Assembly (NCBI GenBank): GCA_947476275.1
Contig: CANJPQ010000001.1
Coordinates: forward strand, 124,001-188,000
Reading direction: 5' to 3'
Length of the DNA stretch: 64,000 nucleotides
DNA from: Fidelibacterota bacterium
Lineage (GTDB): Bacteria > Pseudomonadota > Alphaproteobacteria > Rhodospirillales > Rhodospirillaceae
Position 1 is the stretch's first letter. Every line of letters starts with the position of its first letter. Position numbers and translations under genes: made by a program. The notes under the pieces were generated by a model that made no database searches, was not told where the DNA came from, and worked only from the letters and a program-made list of their open reading frames with translations. Below, one piece after another: positions 16,769-26,100 of this stretch.

Positions 16769-17402
16769 GGCGATTCGCGCCGCCGCCGGCCGCAGCGTCG
16801 TAGCGGCTGTGATTGTGGCGCTTCATCTCGGAGCCTTGCAGTTGATGCGAGACGTTCTCGAAGATGCGTCCGCCGAATCCGCCAAAGCACAGCTCGAACA
16901 CATCACATGGCTCGTATTCGATGAGCGCCAACCGCCCCGTCCTGGCGGTGGCGACGCGCCATCGCGCGTCGTACCGCACAGGACAATGCGCAATCCTTCA
17001 CCGTCCGTGGCAATCCCGCAGTCCAGTCCGGCGGCTATTGCGCCCGACACACGTGCCGCGTCCGTGCTGCAGGGATACGCCTTGTGCGGCTTGGGCTCGG
17101 ATCTATCGCGCACGCCTGCCCAACGGCAGCGTTGTGCCGATCTGCGGCGAAGCTTTGAAAAGGATCTGCCGCTACGACCGCCGACGGAGCAGGAGCGTCG
17201 TCTTGCAAATGAGTTGGAACACCAGCACGTCGTTCAGGACGCGCCTGTGATCTTGCCCTGCATGTACGGCGGAATCGACGTTGTCTGTGTCGCCGCGAGC
17301 GTTATCGGCGGCTTCGACTTCAAGATGGGCAGCTATGCCGATCGGCGACTGGAACGCAGCCGCGGCGATGTCCCCAGCGGCCCGCAGCCCGGGCCGCGTT
17401 AA
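16746..17402 (+). CDS. Hypothetical membrane-anchored protein with Pro-rich linker
   Basis: A 218-residue protein starting with GTG inside the end of the preceding gene. One N-terminal hydrophobic segment (about residues 18-36) is followed by a Pro/Ser/Arg-rich linker (about 60-105) and a small C-terminal domain with four cysteines (in YALCGLG, RQRCADL, LPCMYGG, DVVCVAA). This TonB/TolA-like layout suggests an inner-membrane anchor with a periplasmic domain held by disulfides. I do not recognise the family. It completes a padR-HAAS-anchor operon and ends directly against the convergent ABC ATPase gene. Confidence 0.6.
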   Translation: MSPLSRPEAIRAAAGRSVVAAVIVALHLGALQLMRDVLEDASAESAKAQLEHITWLVFDERQPPRPGGGDAPSRVVPHRTMRNPSPSVAIPQSSPAAIAPDTRAASVLQGYALCGLGSDLSRTPAQRQRCADLRRSFEKDLPLRPPTEQERRLANELEHQHVVQDAPVILPCMYGGIDVVCVAASVIGGFDFKMGSYADRRLERSRGDVPSGPQPGPR

Positions 17403-18146
17403 CTACTCAGCCGCTAGCATCGGCCGATGGCCGGCGTCATCGGGGCCGGACGATGTCTCGATGCCGGCCAAGCGGCCGTCGATAACGGTGAGGCGGCGGT
17501 GGCAGCGCGCGGCGATATCCGGGTCGTGGGTCGAGATCAGGAAGGTCGTGCCGCTCTCGGCGTTGATGCGCGCAAGCAAAGCCATGACGTGCTCTGCATT
17601 CTCGCGGTCGAGGTTGCCGGTCGGTTCGTCGGCCAGCACCAGGGCGGGATTCATCATCAGGGCGCGGGCGATCGCAACACGCTGCTTCTGTCCGCCGGAA
17701 AGCTTGGTGGCCTTGTAGTGCATGCGGTCGCGCAGGCCAACGCGGTCGAGCAACTGAGCGGCTCGCAGCAGAACGGCGTCGGTCTCACGGCCCATAACCG
17801 CCGAGGCCGGGAATGCGACGTTCTCCAGAGCACTGAAGTCCGGCAGCAGATGATGGTACTGGAAGACGAAGCCGATGTTGCGGCTGCGGAAGTTGGTTAG
17901 TTCGGCATCCGTGGCGGTGGAGAGTTCCTGACCGAGCATGCGCATAGAGCCCGACGTCGGTCGCAGCAGCGTCCCCAGGATCGACAACAGGGTGCTCTTG
18001 CCGCTGCCGCTCGGACCCAGCAATGCCAGGAACTCGCCGGCATAGACCGAGAAGCTCAAGCCTTTGAGGACCTGCGCCACGGTGTCGCCGGTGACGTAGT
18101 CCTTGCGCAGGTCGGTGATGTCGAGGATCGAGCGAGGCGTTGTCAC
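17403..18146 (-). CDS. ABC transporter ATP-binding protein (LolD/MacB type)
   Basis: A 247-residue ATPase of the LolD/MacB/FtsE class. Walker A is GPSGSGKST, the Q-loop region is GFVFQYHHLLPDFSALENVAFP, the signature is LSGGQKQRVAIARAL and Walker B is ALVLADEPTGNLD, followed by STHD. It powers the permease encoded upstream. The GTG start overlaps the permease stop (GTGA). Together with the adaptor gene this makes an adaptor-permease-ATPase exporter operon, likely for a lipid-like or amphipathic substrate. Confidence 0.93.
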   Translation of the reverse strand: MTTPRSILDITDLRKDYVTGDTVAQVLKGLSFSVYAGEFLALLGPSGSGKSTLLSILGTLLRPTSGSMRMLGQELSTATDAELTNFRSRNIGFVFQYHHLLPDFSALENVAFPASAVMGRETDAVLLRAAQLLDRVGLRDRMHYKATKLSGGQKQRVAIARALMMNPALVLADEPTGNLDRENAEHVMALLARINAESGTTFLISTHDPDIAARCHRRLTVIDGRLAGIETSSGPDDAGHRPMLAAE

Positions 18147-19357
18147 TGGCTGATTGCCTCCAGCGGATCGATTTTGGCGGCCGCACGCGCCGGCAGAATT
18201 GCGGCAAGCGCGCTGGCGAAGGTTGCCAGGGCGATGCCATAGGCATAGTTGCCGCCGGCCACGTCGATGGTGAGCAGGGCCCGGCCGTCGGCACGCTTGG
18301 CGAATTCCGCCAGCGCCCAGCAGGCGCTATAGCCCAGACCCGCGCCCAGGGTTGCGCCGGCCAGGCCGATCAATACGCCCTGGGCGACGAAAACCGTCGT
18401 GATGAATTCCTTGCTGACGCCCATGGATCGCATGATGCCGATCTCGGCGCGGCGGCGCATGGTGGTGAGCAGGAGGGCGGACGCCACGCCGATGACGATG
18501 GTGACGATGCTGAACACTTTGATGAGCGTGCCGGTGGTGCCTTGGCCTTGGATGGCGTCGAACAGTCGGCGGTTCTTCTCGATCCAGCTTGTTACCTTCA
18601 GGCCGGTCGCGGCGCCGTAAACCTCCGACATTGGCGGGGCGGCGTAGAGGTCGAACAGCTTAACTTCAACGCGCGAGACGCCGTTCTCCAGATCGAGCAG
18701 GGCACGTGCCGCCTTGAAGTTCATGTACGCGACGCGCTCGTCCAGGCTTTCGATGCCGAGGCGGAAGATGCCGCGTACTTTGACGGTGCGCTCACGCCCG
18801 CGGTCGGAGCGCATCACGACCGGCTGGCCGACGCTGACGGAGAGGTTCTTCGCCAGCCGAGCCCCGATCAGGATGCCGTCAAGATCGAGTTCCGCCGTGC
18901 CGGCGATGATATTCGGCGCGATGTCTGCGATATCGGAAAGCTGCTCGGGTTTGACGCCGGTGATGGCGACGGACCCGACAGCCTGGCCGCGGGTCAACAA
19001 GGCATTGCCCGACACGATCGGCACCGCAACGCGCACCGCGGGATCGGCGGATAGGCTATCCATCAGCGACTGCCAGCTGCGGATTTGCGTGCGCTGAAGA
19101 TTGCCGTTCACGACGGCCGGGAGAACCATCGTCGCCTTGTCGCCGGATATGACCCTCGGTTCGCGTTCCCGCGGCTCGAAGGTGAGGTGGGGAATCGCGC
19201 CGACGGTCTGGGTGATCTGGTACTGCGTCAGGCCGTTGATCAGTGCCGACATGAAGCAGAACACCAGGACGCCGATCGCGACGCCGGTCAGCAGCAGAAC
19301 GGACTGCGCCCGGTTGCTGAGCAGATAACGTGTCGCGATCTTCAGGCGAAACGGCAT
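18143..19357 (-). CDS. ABC transporter permease (MacB/LolC/FtsX family)
   Basis: A 404-residue permease with the MacB-like layout: one N-terminal membrane helix (about residues 18-40), a large periplasmic domain (about 41-275), then three helices near 280-305, 325-355 and 365-392, ending in PARAAAKIDPLEAIS. The MRRRAEIGIMRSMGVS cytosolic loop is the FtsX-superfamily coupling motif. It works with the ATPase and periplasmic adaptor in mechanotransmission-type export. I use the ATG at 19357; a GTG at 19366, overlapping the adaptor stop, is possible. Confidence 0.92.
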   Translation of the reverse strand: MPFRLKIATRYLLSNRAQSVLLLTGVAIGVLVFCFMSALINGLTQYQITQTVGAIPHLTFEPREREPRVISGDKATMVLPAVVNGNLQRTQIRSWQSLMDSLSADPAVRVAVPIVSGNALLTRGQAVGSVAITGVKPEQLSDIADIAPNIIAGTAELDLDGILIGARLAKNLSVSVGQPVVMRSDRGRERTVKVRGIFRLGIESLDERVAYMNFKAARALLDLENGVSRVEVKLFDLYAAPPMSEVYGAATGLKVTSWIEKNRRLFDAIQGQGTTGTLIKVFSIVTIVIGVASALLLTTMRRRAEIGIMRSMGVSKEFITTVFVAQGVLIGLAGATLGAGLGYSACWALAEFAKRADGRALLTIDVAGGNYAYGIALATFASALAAILPARAAAKIDPLEAISQ

Positions 19358-19365
19358 GGGATTCA

Positions 19366-20538
19366 CTATCTCGCGGGTCGGCCGCCACGGGCCGGAGCCT
19401 GGGTGGGATTCACGCGGGCACCTTCTGCCTGCGGGGCACCGGTGACGACTTGATCGCCCGCCTGCAGGCCATCGGTCACCATGACCATCGCGGACGGCCA
19501 ATCCGTAAAGGTGATCGGCTGACGCTCGATCTTTCCGTTGCGCACGACTTGCACGACGGGCGCGTTGGCGGCATCCCGGATCGCCGTGCGCGGCACCATC
19601 AGGGCGGCATCGCGACGTTCGACCACGATATTCACGTCTACCGTGAGCCCGACGGGCAGTTCCTGCTTGGCCTCGGGGTAGGCGATTCGGACGACGCGGC
19701 CACCGGTGGTCGTGTCGATGCGCGGCGACAGGTAGGACACCTGCCCTTCCACGGTACCGGCGGCACCCGGGAACGCGAGGCGCGCGGTCTGGCCGAGCGA
19801 CAACTCGGTGCTGTAGGTCTCATCAACTTCGGTTTCGACTTCGCGGTCGACGGTCGGCGCGAGTTCAAAGATCGTCGTGCGGGTATCGACCACTTGGCCC
19901 GGATCGACCGGCCGCGTGAGCAAGCGCCCGGCGAACGGCGCGACGATACGATTTTCTTCCAAGCGCAAACGCGCTTCTTGTTCCGCCGCCTGCAGGCGGC
20001 GCAGGTCGTCGGCGCCGCGCGTGGTGGCGAGGGTGGCAGTCTCGACCGCCGTGGCGGTCACGGTTCCGCGCGCCAGCAAAGCCTGGGCCCGATCGAGGTC
20101 GCGGCGGGCCTGGTCGAGGGCGCGGGTCTGGGATTGGACCGCGGCAGCGGCCTGCGCCAGTGAGGCGCGGGCCTTGGCGTCGTCAATGATGCCAAGCACT
20201 TCACCGGCGGCGACCATTTCGCCCTCGCGGCGATTGAGCGCGCGGATCTGGCCGCCAACGCGCGGCACCACCTGCACGCTTTCACGGGCGCGAATGCGGC
20301 CCGTGACCGCCAAAACGCGTTCCGCGGGCATCGGCTTCACGGACATCACAGGGACGTCCGGGGTCGCGAACACGCGCGGGAGCGTAATGCCCGCGGCGAT
20401 CAGGGCGACCGCTGCCGCGCCGAGCCAGAGGAGTCCGCGGCGACGGGCCCGCTGGGGGGGAATCGCCAAAGCCAGCAAGGCGCGATCATCGGCGCTCGAG
20501 GGCGTGATATCGGGCCGTGGCAGTTCGGAGATGTGCAT
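19366..20538 (-). CDS. Periplasmic adaptor (membrane fusion) protein of the ABC exporter
   Basis: A 390-residue HlyD/MacA-like adaptor. A 35-residue cytosolic tail precedes one membrane helix (about 36-58); then come a half-lipoyl domain (VVPRVGGQIRALNRREGEMV), a coiled-coil hairpin (about 115-185), the second half-lipoyl (RIVAPFAGRLLTRPVDPGQVV), a beta-barrel and a membrane-proximal domain. It links the inner-membrane ABC permease to the outer membrane. It is the first gene of this three-gene operon. No dedicated outer-membrane channel gene is nearby. Confidence 0.93.
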   Translation of the reverse strand: MHISELPRPDITPSSADDRALLALAIPPQRARRRGLLWLGAAAVALIAAGITLPRVFATPDVPVMSVKPMPAERVLAVTGRIRARESVQVVPRVGGQIRALNRREGEMVAAGEVLGIIDDAKARASLAQAAAAVQSQTRALDQARRDLDRAQALLARGTVTATAVETATLATTRGADDLRRLQAAEQEARLRLEENRIVAPFAGRLLTRPVDPGQVVDTRTTIFELAPTVDREVETEVDETYSTELSLGQTARLAFPGAAGTVEGQVSYLSPRIDTTTGGRVVRIAYPEAKQELPVGLTVDVNIVVERRDAALMVPRTAIRDAANAPVVQVVRNGKIERQPITFTDWPSAMVMVTDGLQAGDQVVTGAPQAEGARVNPTQAPARGGRPAR

Positions 20539-20599
20539 GATGAGATCGTGCCATAAGCGTGTGGGTTAGCTTTGATACGCCTCAAAATGGTCGGTGGAT

Positions 20600-22693
20600 T
20601 TATCCCTCATAAATATAGGGATACCGCGGAATGAGCTCAAAAGACCGCGGCGGCGCGCCGGTTTGTGAGATATCGACCATCTGTCGGTAGGCCCCTTCGA
20701 TGTGACGGCAGGTGAGGGCGCTGTCGAACAATGCGCTTGTGCGTGCGACCACCGTGCGGGCACGCAAACCCGCCAGGCGCGGGGGGTCCCGCGCCAGGGC
20801 CACGGCGAGGTCCTCATATGCCGGCAGGGTGTCCACGATAAGCTCCGGCAGCCCGGCGGCGCGCAGGACACTGGCGGCGACGCGGGCGGAGAACGACTTA
20901 CCGGGACAGGTGATCAGCGGCAGACCGGCCCACAGGGCGTCGATGGCCGTGACGTGCGCATTGTAGTGCGGCGTGTCGAGGAACAGATCGGCGGTGCCGA
21001 GCCGCGCGACGTGGGCCGCTTCAGACGCGCGCGGCGCAAAGATCAGTCGTTCCGGCGCGACACCGTGATCCTGCGCGGCCGCGGTCAGATTGTCGCGCGC
21101 GGCCTGCCGGTCGCACCGCAGCCACACCACGCTTCCGTCGACGCGCTTCAATACGCGCATCCACAGCGCAAAGATCTCTCCGGTGATCTTAAAGACATTG
21201 TTGAAGCAGCAGAACACTACGCCGCGTTCCGGCAGGCCGGCCTCGCGGCGCCCTGGTGCTGCCGGCGGCAGGTCTCGGCGGGAGTCGGGCACGAGATAGC
21301 ATTCCGGAATGGCCGCGATTCGCTCGCGGTAGTGATGTTGCAGCGCCAGCGGCGTGACGAACCGGTCGCACAGGATGTAGTCGACGGACGCAGCCCCATG
21401 GGGCCCTGAATAACCGAGATAGCTCACCTGCACCGGCGCGCCGCGATAAGCGGAGATGCCGGGCCGGCCGTGGGCGCAGTGGCCGGTGAGATCGATCGCC
21501 ACGTCGATCTCATGATCCGCCATCCATTGCGCAATGGCCTCGTCGCTCCAGGCCGCGACGTCATGAAACGCATCGAAGGCCTTTGCGATACGGGCCCGCA
21601 AGGGGCTGCGATCCTCCGGCCCGTAGGACAGGCCTGTCACCTCGAACCGCGCGCGGTCATGGCGCTCGATCAAATCCACGGACACGGCCGAGACCACATG
21701 AGCGCCATAGTCGGCGGAAAGATACGCCAGGCGGATCTTGTCGTGGCGATACGGGGTGCGGAGCTTGCGCGCTTTTGCGGGCGGGAAGCGTTGGTCGCTA
21801 AAGCGCACGGCGTTGCGGTAAAGTATCGCCGGATCGTCGAAAAGCTCCAGCGCGGTCATGGGCTCGATGACATCGCCCCGGTCGAGATTGGCGCGCAGGC
21901 GTTCGAATGCGCCGTCGTCGCGCCAGTCGCAGTTGAACGCGCGGGTGCGCAAGGTCTCTGTCAGAACCGACGTACGATCCGGCGCCAGCGTCATGGCTTT
22001 GCCCAGGCTGGCCATCGCTTCCTCGTGGCGGCCAAGGGCTTCGAGCATCAGGCCGCGGGCGCAGTGCGAGTCAGCATCTGTGGGGTTCGCTGCCAATACC
22101 CGATCCAACACGGGTAGCGCCTCGGCGAAGCGCCCCAGCGACGCGACGCAGGCCATGAAGTCACGCAAAGTGTCGGTCGCTTTGGGCTCAAGCGCGAGCG
22201 CGCGCTTGAGCGGGTCGATCGCCTCTGCATGTCTGTTCAAGCTCACGAGACCGCGGCCGACCTTGGTGAGCAGCGATGCGGATTGCGGCACGACAGTCAG
22301 CGCGGCTTGCCAGGCCGCCAGCGCGTCTTCGTTGCGCCCGAGCTGCGCAAGCGCATTGCCGCGCGCCTCATGCGCCTCTCCGGATGTAGGGTCGACCGCC
22401 AGCGCGGCATCGAAGGCGGCGAACGCTTCGGCGTGCCGCGCTGCGCCCGTCAAGGCGAGGCCGAGATTGAATTGCGCGACGGCGACCTTGGCGTTTTGCG
22501 CGATCGCTTTTTGCAGAAAGTCGACCGCTTCCGGCAGGCGATCCTGCTGCAGACGCACCACGCCCATCAGATGCAGTGCATTGAATTCCGTCGGCATGGC
22601 GCGAAGCACGGCCTGATAGTGCGTCTCGGCCTGTGTCAGTTTCCCGGCTTGGTGGGCCGCGCTGCCCGCTTGAAGGGTCTCCGCCAGATTCAT
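20600..22693 (-). CDS. TPR-GT41 glycosyltransferase (SPINDLY/OGT-like), copy 2
   Basis: A 697-residue protein. The N-terminal half (about 1-270) has around six tetratricopeptide repeats (AAHQAGKLTQAETHYQAVL and so on). The C-terminal half is a GT41 catalytic region like eukaryotic O-GlcNAc transferase: DLTGHCAHGRPGI, FCCFNNVFKITGEIFALWM and YNAHVTAIDALWAGLPLIT followed by a Gly-rich end of the sugar-nucleotide site. Such enzymes transfer a sugar to Ser/Thr of proteins. It overlaps the first copy by four bases (ATGA), so both are made from one transcript. The acceptor protein is unknown. Confidence 0.9.
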   Translation of the reverse strand: MNLAETLQAGSAAHQAGKLTQAETHYQAVLRAMPTEFNALHLMGVVRLQQDRLPEAVDFLQKAIAQNAKVAVAQFNLGLALTGAARHAEAFAAFDAALAVDPTSGEAHEARGNALAQLGRNEDALAAWQAALTVVPQSASLLTKVGRGLVSLNRHAEAIDPLKRALALEPKATDTLRDFMACVASLGRFAEALPVLDRVLAANPTDADSHCARGLMLEALGRHEEAMASLGKAMTLAPDRTSVLTETLRTRAFNCDWRDDGAFERLRANLDRGDVIEPMTALELFDDPAILYRNAVRFSDQRFPPAKARKLRTPYRHDKIRLAYLSADYGAHVVSAVSVDLIERHDRARFEVTGLSYGPEDRSPLRARIAKAFDAFHDVAAWSDEAIAQWMADHEIDVAIDLTGHCAHGRPGISAYRGAPVQVSYLGYSGPHGAASVDYILCDRFVTPLALQHHYRERIAAIPECYLVPDSRRDLPPAAPGRREAGLPERGVVFCCFNNVFKITGEIFALWMRVLKRVDGSVVWLRCDRQAARDNLTAAAQDHGVAPERLIFAPRASEAAHVARLGTADLFLDTPHYNAHVTAIDALWAGLPLITCPGKSFSARVAASVLRAAGLPELIVDTLPAYEDLAVALARDPPRLAGLRARTVVARTSALFDSALTCRHIEGAYRQMVDISQTGAPPRSFELIPRYPYIYEG

Positions 22694-24765
22694 GACGCCG
22701 CCACAAAGGTGCGGGCCGGGGCACCGGCACGCGCGGTCGTGGCCATGGTGCGATACGCCGCCTCGATGCCGCGACGGAAGCGATCCGCATCGAAGAAGGC
22801 GCTCTCGGTGCGCGCGGCGGCGACCCGGGCCCGCACGGCGGCAAGCCGTTGCGAATCGCCGGCCAGGGCGACGGCCAAGGCCTCGTAGTCCTGCAGCGAG
22901 TCCGCGACGAGGTCCGGCAGACCGGCGGCGCGCAGTATGCTCGCGCCGACGCGGGCAACGAAGGTGCGGCGCGGATGGGTGATCACCGGAAGCCCTGCCC
23001 ACAAGGCATCGTTGGCGGTGGTGTGGGCGTTGTAGTCGATGGTGTCGAGGAACAGGTCCGCCAGGGCATGGCGGGCAAAATGCAGTTCCTCGGACGTGCG
23101 CGGCGCGAATACGATGCGGGCCGGATCGATGCCGCGGGCCCTTGCCTGCCCCTGCAGATTTGCCTTCACGTCGTCGCGGTCGCAGCGCAGCCACAGGACG
23201 CTGCCTTCCACCCGCTGCAAGATCCGCATCCAGACATCGAAGATCTCGGCGGTGATCTTGAAGGCCTGATTGAAGCAGCAGAATACGAAGCCGGTCTCCG
23301 GCAGGTCGGCTTGCGCGCGGGTCAAGGCCGGGCCCGCGACGGCACGTTTGGAGTCCGCCGGCTGATAGCAGTCCGGCAGATAGGCGATCTTCTCGTCGTA
23401 GAACGGGGCGTCCTCCGGCGGCAGTGCAACCGTATCGGCGATCACGTAGTCGTAGAATGCGCCCATGGTGCCGGTGAAGCCGAGGTAGATTGCCTGCACC
23501 GGCGCGCCGCGCCAGGCGAAGATGCCGGGGCGGCCGTATTCGCAATGGCCGGTCAGATCGACGGCGATGTCGATTTCGTTGGCGGCAAGCCATGTCGCGA
23601 CGTCTTGATCGCTGTGCCGGCGCATATCGTGTAACCCGCCAAGCGCGGCGGTGACGCGCTGGCGCAAGGGTCCGCCGTCGTCGGGGCCGTAGGACAGGCC
23701 GTGGATCTCGAAGGCGGTGCGGTCATGGCGTTCGAGCAACTCGGCGATCAGGGATGCCACCGGATGCTGGCGAATATCCGCCGTGACATAGGCGACGCGG
23801 ATCTTTGGATTGGTATAGCGGCGCCCCTGCCAGATCGGAGCCGGGCCTTTGCCGTAGCGCTGGACCATGAAGGAGCGCGCGTTCTTCTGTTGCACGGCCG
23901 GGTCGGTCAGCAGAATGAAGCCGGTCAGCGGCTCGACACCGGCGCCGCGGTCGATGGCGCCGAGCAGGCGCGCGAGGTCCACATCCGGCATGCGCCAATC
24001 GCAGGCATAGCGGCGGGCCTGCAGCACCTCGAACAGGACCGGCACGCGATCGGGTGCGAGCTGTAAGGCGCGTTCGAGACTTGCTTGCGCTTCGGACGTA
24101 CGCCCCAGCGCATTCAACGCGAGCCCGCGCGCGCAATGCAGGTCGGGGTTCGATGGCGCCCGCGCAATCGCGCGGTCGGCGATGGGCAGCATGTCCCCGA
24201 AGCGATTGAGCACCCCGAGACACGCGGTGATATCCCGCAAGGCGTTGCTGGAGACGGGATCGATCTCCAACGCGCGTTTCAGGTAGTCGAGCGCTTCGTC
24301 GTGGCGGTTCATCTCCGAAAGTGCATGGCCGACGTTGGCGAGACTGGCGACTGCGCGTGGATTGAGCAGCGCGGCGTTTTTCCAGGCGTCGACTGCGTCT
24401 GGGATGCGCCCGAGCTGTGCGAGCGCATTGCCGCGGGCCTCCCAGGCGTCGGTGGCCTTGGGATCGGCCGCCACCACCGCATCGAATGCCTTCAAGGCGT
24501 CAGCCGGACGATTGTCCGCGGCGAGGGCGAGGCCAAGGTTGAATTGAACGACGGGGATGGACGGATTTTGCGCCACCGCGCGCTGTAGGAAGCCAATGGC
24601 CTCGCCGGCGCGGTTCATCTGGAGATAGACCACGCCCAGCAAATGCAGGGCATTGAAGTCCTGCGGCGCCGCGTCGAGCACGTCGCGATAAAGTTTCTCG
24701 GCTTGCGCGAGATTACCGGCCTGGTGGGCCGCAGCGCCTGCTTGCAGCGTGCCCGCGATATCCAC
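22690..24765 (-). CDS. TPR-GT41 glycosyltransferase (SPINDLY/OGT-like), copy 1
   Basis: A 691-residue paralogue of the next gene with the same order: about six TPRs (residues 1-270, starting GTLQAGAAAHQAGNLAQAEK) and a GT41 catalytic part with DLTGHCEYGRPGI, FCCFNQAFKITAEIFDVWM and YNAHTTANDALWAGLPVIT. The shared plan and clear similarity show a tandem duplication that has since diverged. It is predicted to be cytosolic. It starts only 20 bp after the atpF stop in the same direction, so the pair may be transcribed from the ATP synthase promoter. Candidate acceptors such as flagellin, pilin or adhesin genes are not in the window. Confidence 0.9.
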   Translation of the reverse strand: MDIAGTLQAGAAAHQAGNLAQAEKLYRDVLDAAPQDFNALHLLGVVYLQMNRAGEAIGFLQRAVAQNPSIPVVQFNLGLALAADNRPADALKAFDAVVAADPKATDAWEARGNALAQLGRIPDAVDAWKNAALLNPRAVASLANVGHALSEMNRHDEALDYLKRALEIDPVSSNALRDITACLGVLNRFGDMLPIADRAIARAPSNPDLHCARGLALNALGRTSEAQASLERALQLAPDRVPVLFEVLQARRYACDWRMPDVDLARLLGAIDRGAGVEPLTGFILLTDPAVQQKNARSFMVQRYGKGPAPIWQGRRYTNPKIRVAYVTADIRQHPVASLIAELLERHDRTAFEIHGLSYGPDDGGPLRQRVTAALGGLHDMRRHSDQDVATWLAANEIDIAVDLTGHCEYGRPGIFAWRGAPVQAIYLGFTGTMGAFYDYVIADTVALPPEDAPFYDEKIAYLPDCYQPADSKRAVAGPALTRAQADLPETGFVFCCFNQAFKITAEIFDVWMRILQRVEGSVLWLRCDRDDVKANLQGQARARGIDPARIVFAPRTSEELHFARHALADLFLDTIDYNAHTTANDALWAGLPVITHPRRTFVARVGASILRAAGLPDLVADSLQDYEALAVALAGDSQRLAAVRARVAAARTESAFFDADRFRRGIEAAYRTMATTARAGAPARTFVAAS

Positions 24766-24785
24766 GCGCGCGCCGCCGCGGGCGC

Positions 24786-25274
24786 CTAGTTGAGGCGCTT
24801 GGGCAGTTCAGCGATCGCCTTGTCGGCGAGGGCTTGCTGCTGGGCCGGGCCCACGTTCTCGCGGATGAGTTTCTCGGCGGCGGCGAGCGCCACATCGACG
24901 GCGGTGTTGCGCACGTCCTTCAGGGCCTGGGCCTCGCTCTGGGCGATGCGGTCCAGGGCCTGCTGCTTGCGGCGCTCGATGGAATTGACGAGATCGGCCT
25001 CGGCTTCGGTGCGCATGCGCGCCGCGTCGGCCTTGGCCTGGGCGATGATGGCTTCGGCTTCCGCCATCGCCTCACGCTGCTTCTTCTGGTACTGCGCCAG
25101 CAGGGCTTGGGCGTCTTCCCGCAGCTTGCGGGCTTCGTCGATCTGCACGCGGATTTTGGCCGCGCGTTCGTCGAGGCCGGCGCCGACTTTCTTCATCACC
25201 GGACGGAACGCGGCGATGAAGATGCCGACGATCGCTACGGCGACCCAGAATTCCGGATTCTGTAATTCAGACAT
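24786..25274 (-). CDS. atpF: F0F1 ATP synthase subunit b
   Basis: A 162-residue peripheral-stalk subunit: one N-terminal membrane helix (EFWVAVAIVGIFIAAF, about residues 8-24), then a long charged coiled coil rich in Ala, Gln, Glu and Lys. It pairs with b' to hold the F1 head still. Its start shares one base with the b' stop (TAATG), so the two are coupled. It closes the F0 set. Confidence 0.96.
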   Translation of the reverse strand: MSELQNPEFWVAVAIVGIFIAAFRPVMKKVGAGLDERAAKIRVQIDEARKLREDAQALLAQYQKKQREAMAEAEAIIAQAKADAARMRTEAEADLVNSIERRKQQALDRIAQSEAQALKDVRNTAVDVALAAAEKLIRENVGPAQQQALADKAIAELPKRLN

Positions 25275-25765
25275 TACCGGGCCTCCTTCAGGGCAGAGGC
25301 CACGGCGGCATCGACCTTTCCGGCCTCCGGCGTGATCGCGGCCAGCTTGGCAACGACGTCCCGGGCGCTGTCCGCGGCCAGCTGTTTCATGCCGTCGAGG
25401 GCGTCCGAGCGCGCCTTGGCGATGCGCGCCTCGGCGGACGTGATCTGCTCGGTCACGGCCGCGACCACCTCGGCGGTCTTCTTATCGGCAATGGCTTTCA
25501 CGTCCGCGGTGATGGAGCGGACGTGGTCCTGGGCTTGCGCCCGGGCTTCCGCCATCGCCTGTTCGTAGGAGGCAATCGCCGCGTCGGTCTCCGCCTTCAA
25601 GGCGGCGGCGCGGTCGATGTCGTCCTGAACCAGGCGATGACGTTGTTCCAGCACCTCAGCGATGCGCGGAACCGCAATCCGAGAGACCACCAAGTAGAGA
25701 GCGATGAAGCTCACCACCAGCCAGAAAATCTGGGACGGGAAAGACGATGGGTCGAATTGCGGCAT
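25274..25765 (-). CDS. atpG: F0F1 ATP synthase subunit b'
   Basis: A 163-residue second stalk subunit, typical of alphaproteobacteria and phototrophs. FPSQIFWLVVSFIALYLVV (about residues 9-27) is the membrane helix, followed by ALPRI-like VPRIAEVLEQRH and a long coiled coil. It forms a heterodimer with AtpF. The duplicated b subunit supports the alphaproteobacterial assignment. It lies 60 bp downstream of the subunit c gene. Confidence 0.95.
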   Translation of the reverse strand: MPQFDPSSFPSQIFWLVVSFIALYLVVSRIAVPRIAEVLEQRHRLVQDDIDRAAALKAETDAAIASYEQAMAEARAQAQDHVRSITADVKAIADKKTAEVVAAVTEQITSAEARIAKARSDALDGMKQLAADSARDVVAKLAAITPEAGKVDAAVASALKEAR

Positions 25766-25825
25766 GGCGCTTTTAGTCCTTCAGTCCCGGCGGGCGCACC
25801 CGCCAGGAAGACGGTCAGGAGAGGG

Positions 25826-26050
25826 TTAGGTGAACAGGATGATGAGCGCGATGACGAGCGCGAACAGCGAGGTCGCTTCCGACAGCGCGAAGCCCAGGAA
25901 CGCCGGGGTGCGCAGGCGATCTTCCATCGACGGGTTGCGGGCCACCGCATTCATGTACTGGGCCCACACCTGGCCGACGCCGATACCGCCGCCGATCACG
26001 CCGATTGCCGCGAGGCCGGCGCCGATCATCTTCGCTGAAACTACATCCAT
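25826..26050 (-). CDS. atpE: F0F1 ATP synthase subunit c
   Basis: A 74-residue proteolipid with two membrane helices. The first has a Gly-rich face (GVIGGGIGVG), the polar loop is R38-N39-P40, and the proton-carrying carboxylate is E58 in GFALSEATSLFALV. No sodium-site signature (the extra Gln and Ser/Thr ligands) is evident, so it is read as proton-driven. Subunits assemble into the rotor ring. Confidence 0.97.
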   Translation of the reverse strand: MDVVSAKMIGAGLAAIGVIGGGIGVGQVWAQYMNAVARNPSMEDRLRTPAFLGFALSEATSLFALVIALIILFT

Positions 26051-26100
26051 AGTCGTATCCTTTCGTGATGGAACTGGAACGTTGAAGCCTTGCCGTCAGC

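Noticed and set aside
20600-24765. Tandem GT41 genes as one broken gene
   Set aside because: Each has a complete TPR and catalytic half and its own start; the four-base overlap is normal coupling.
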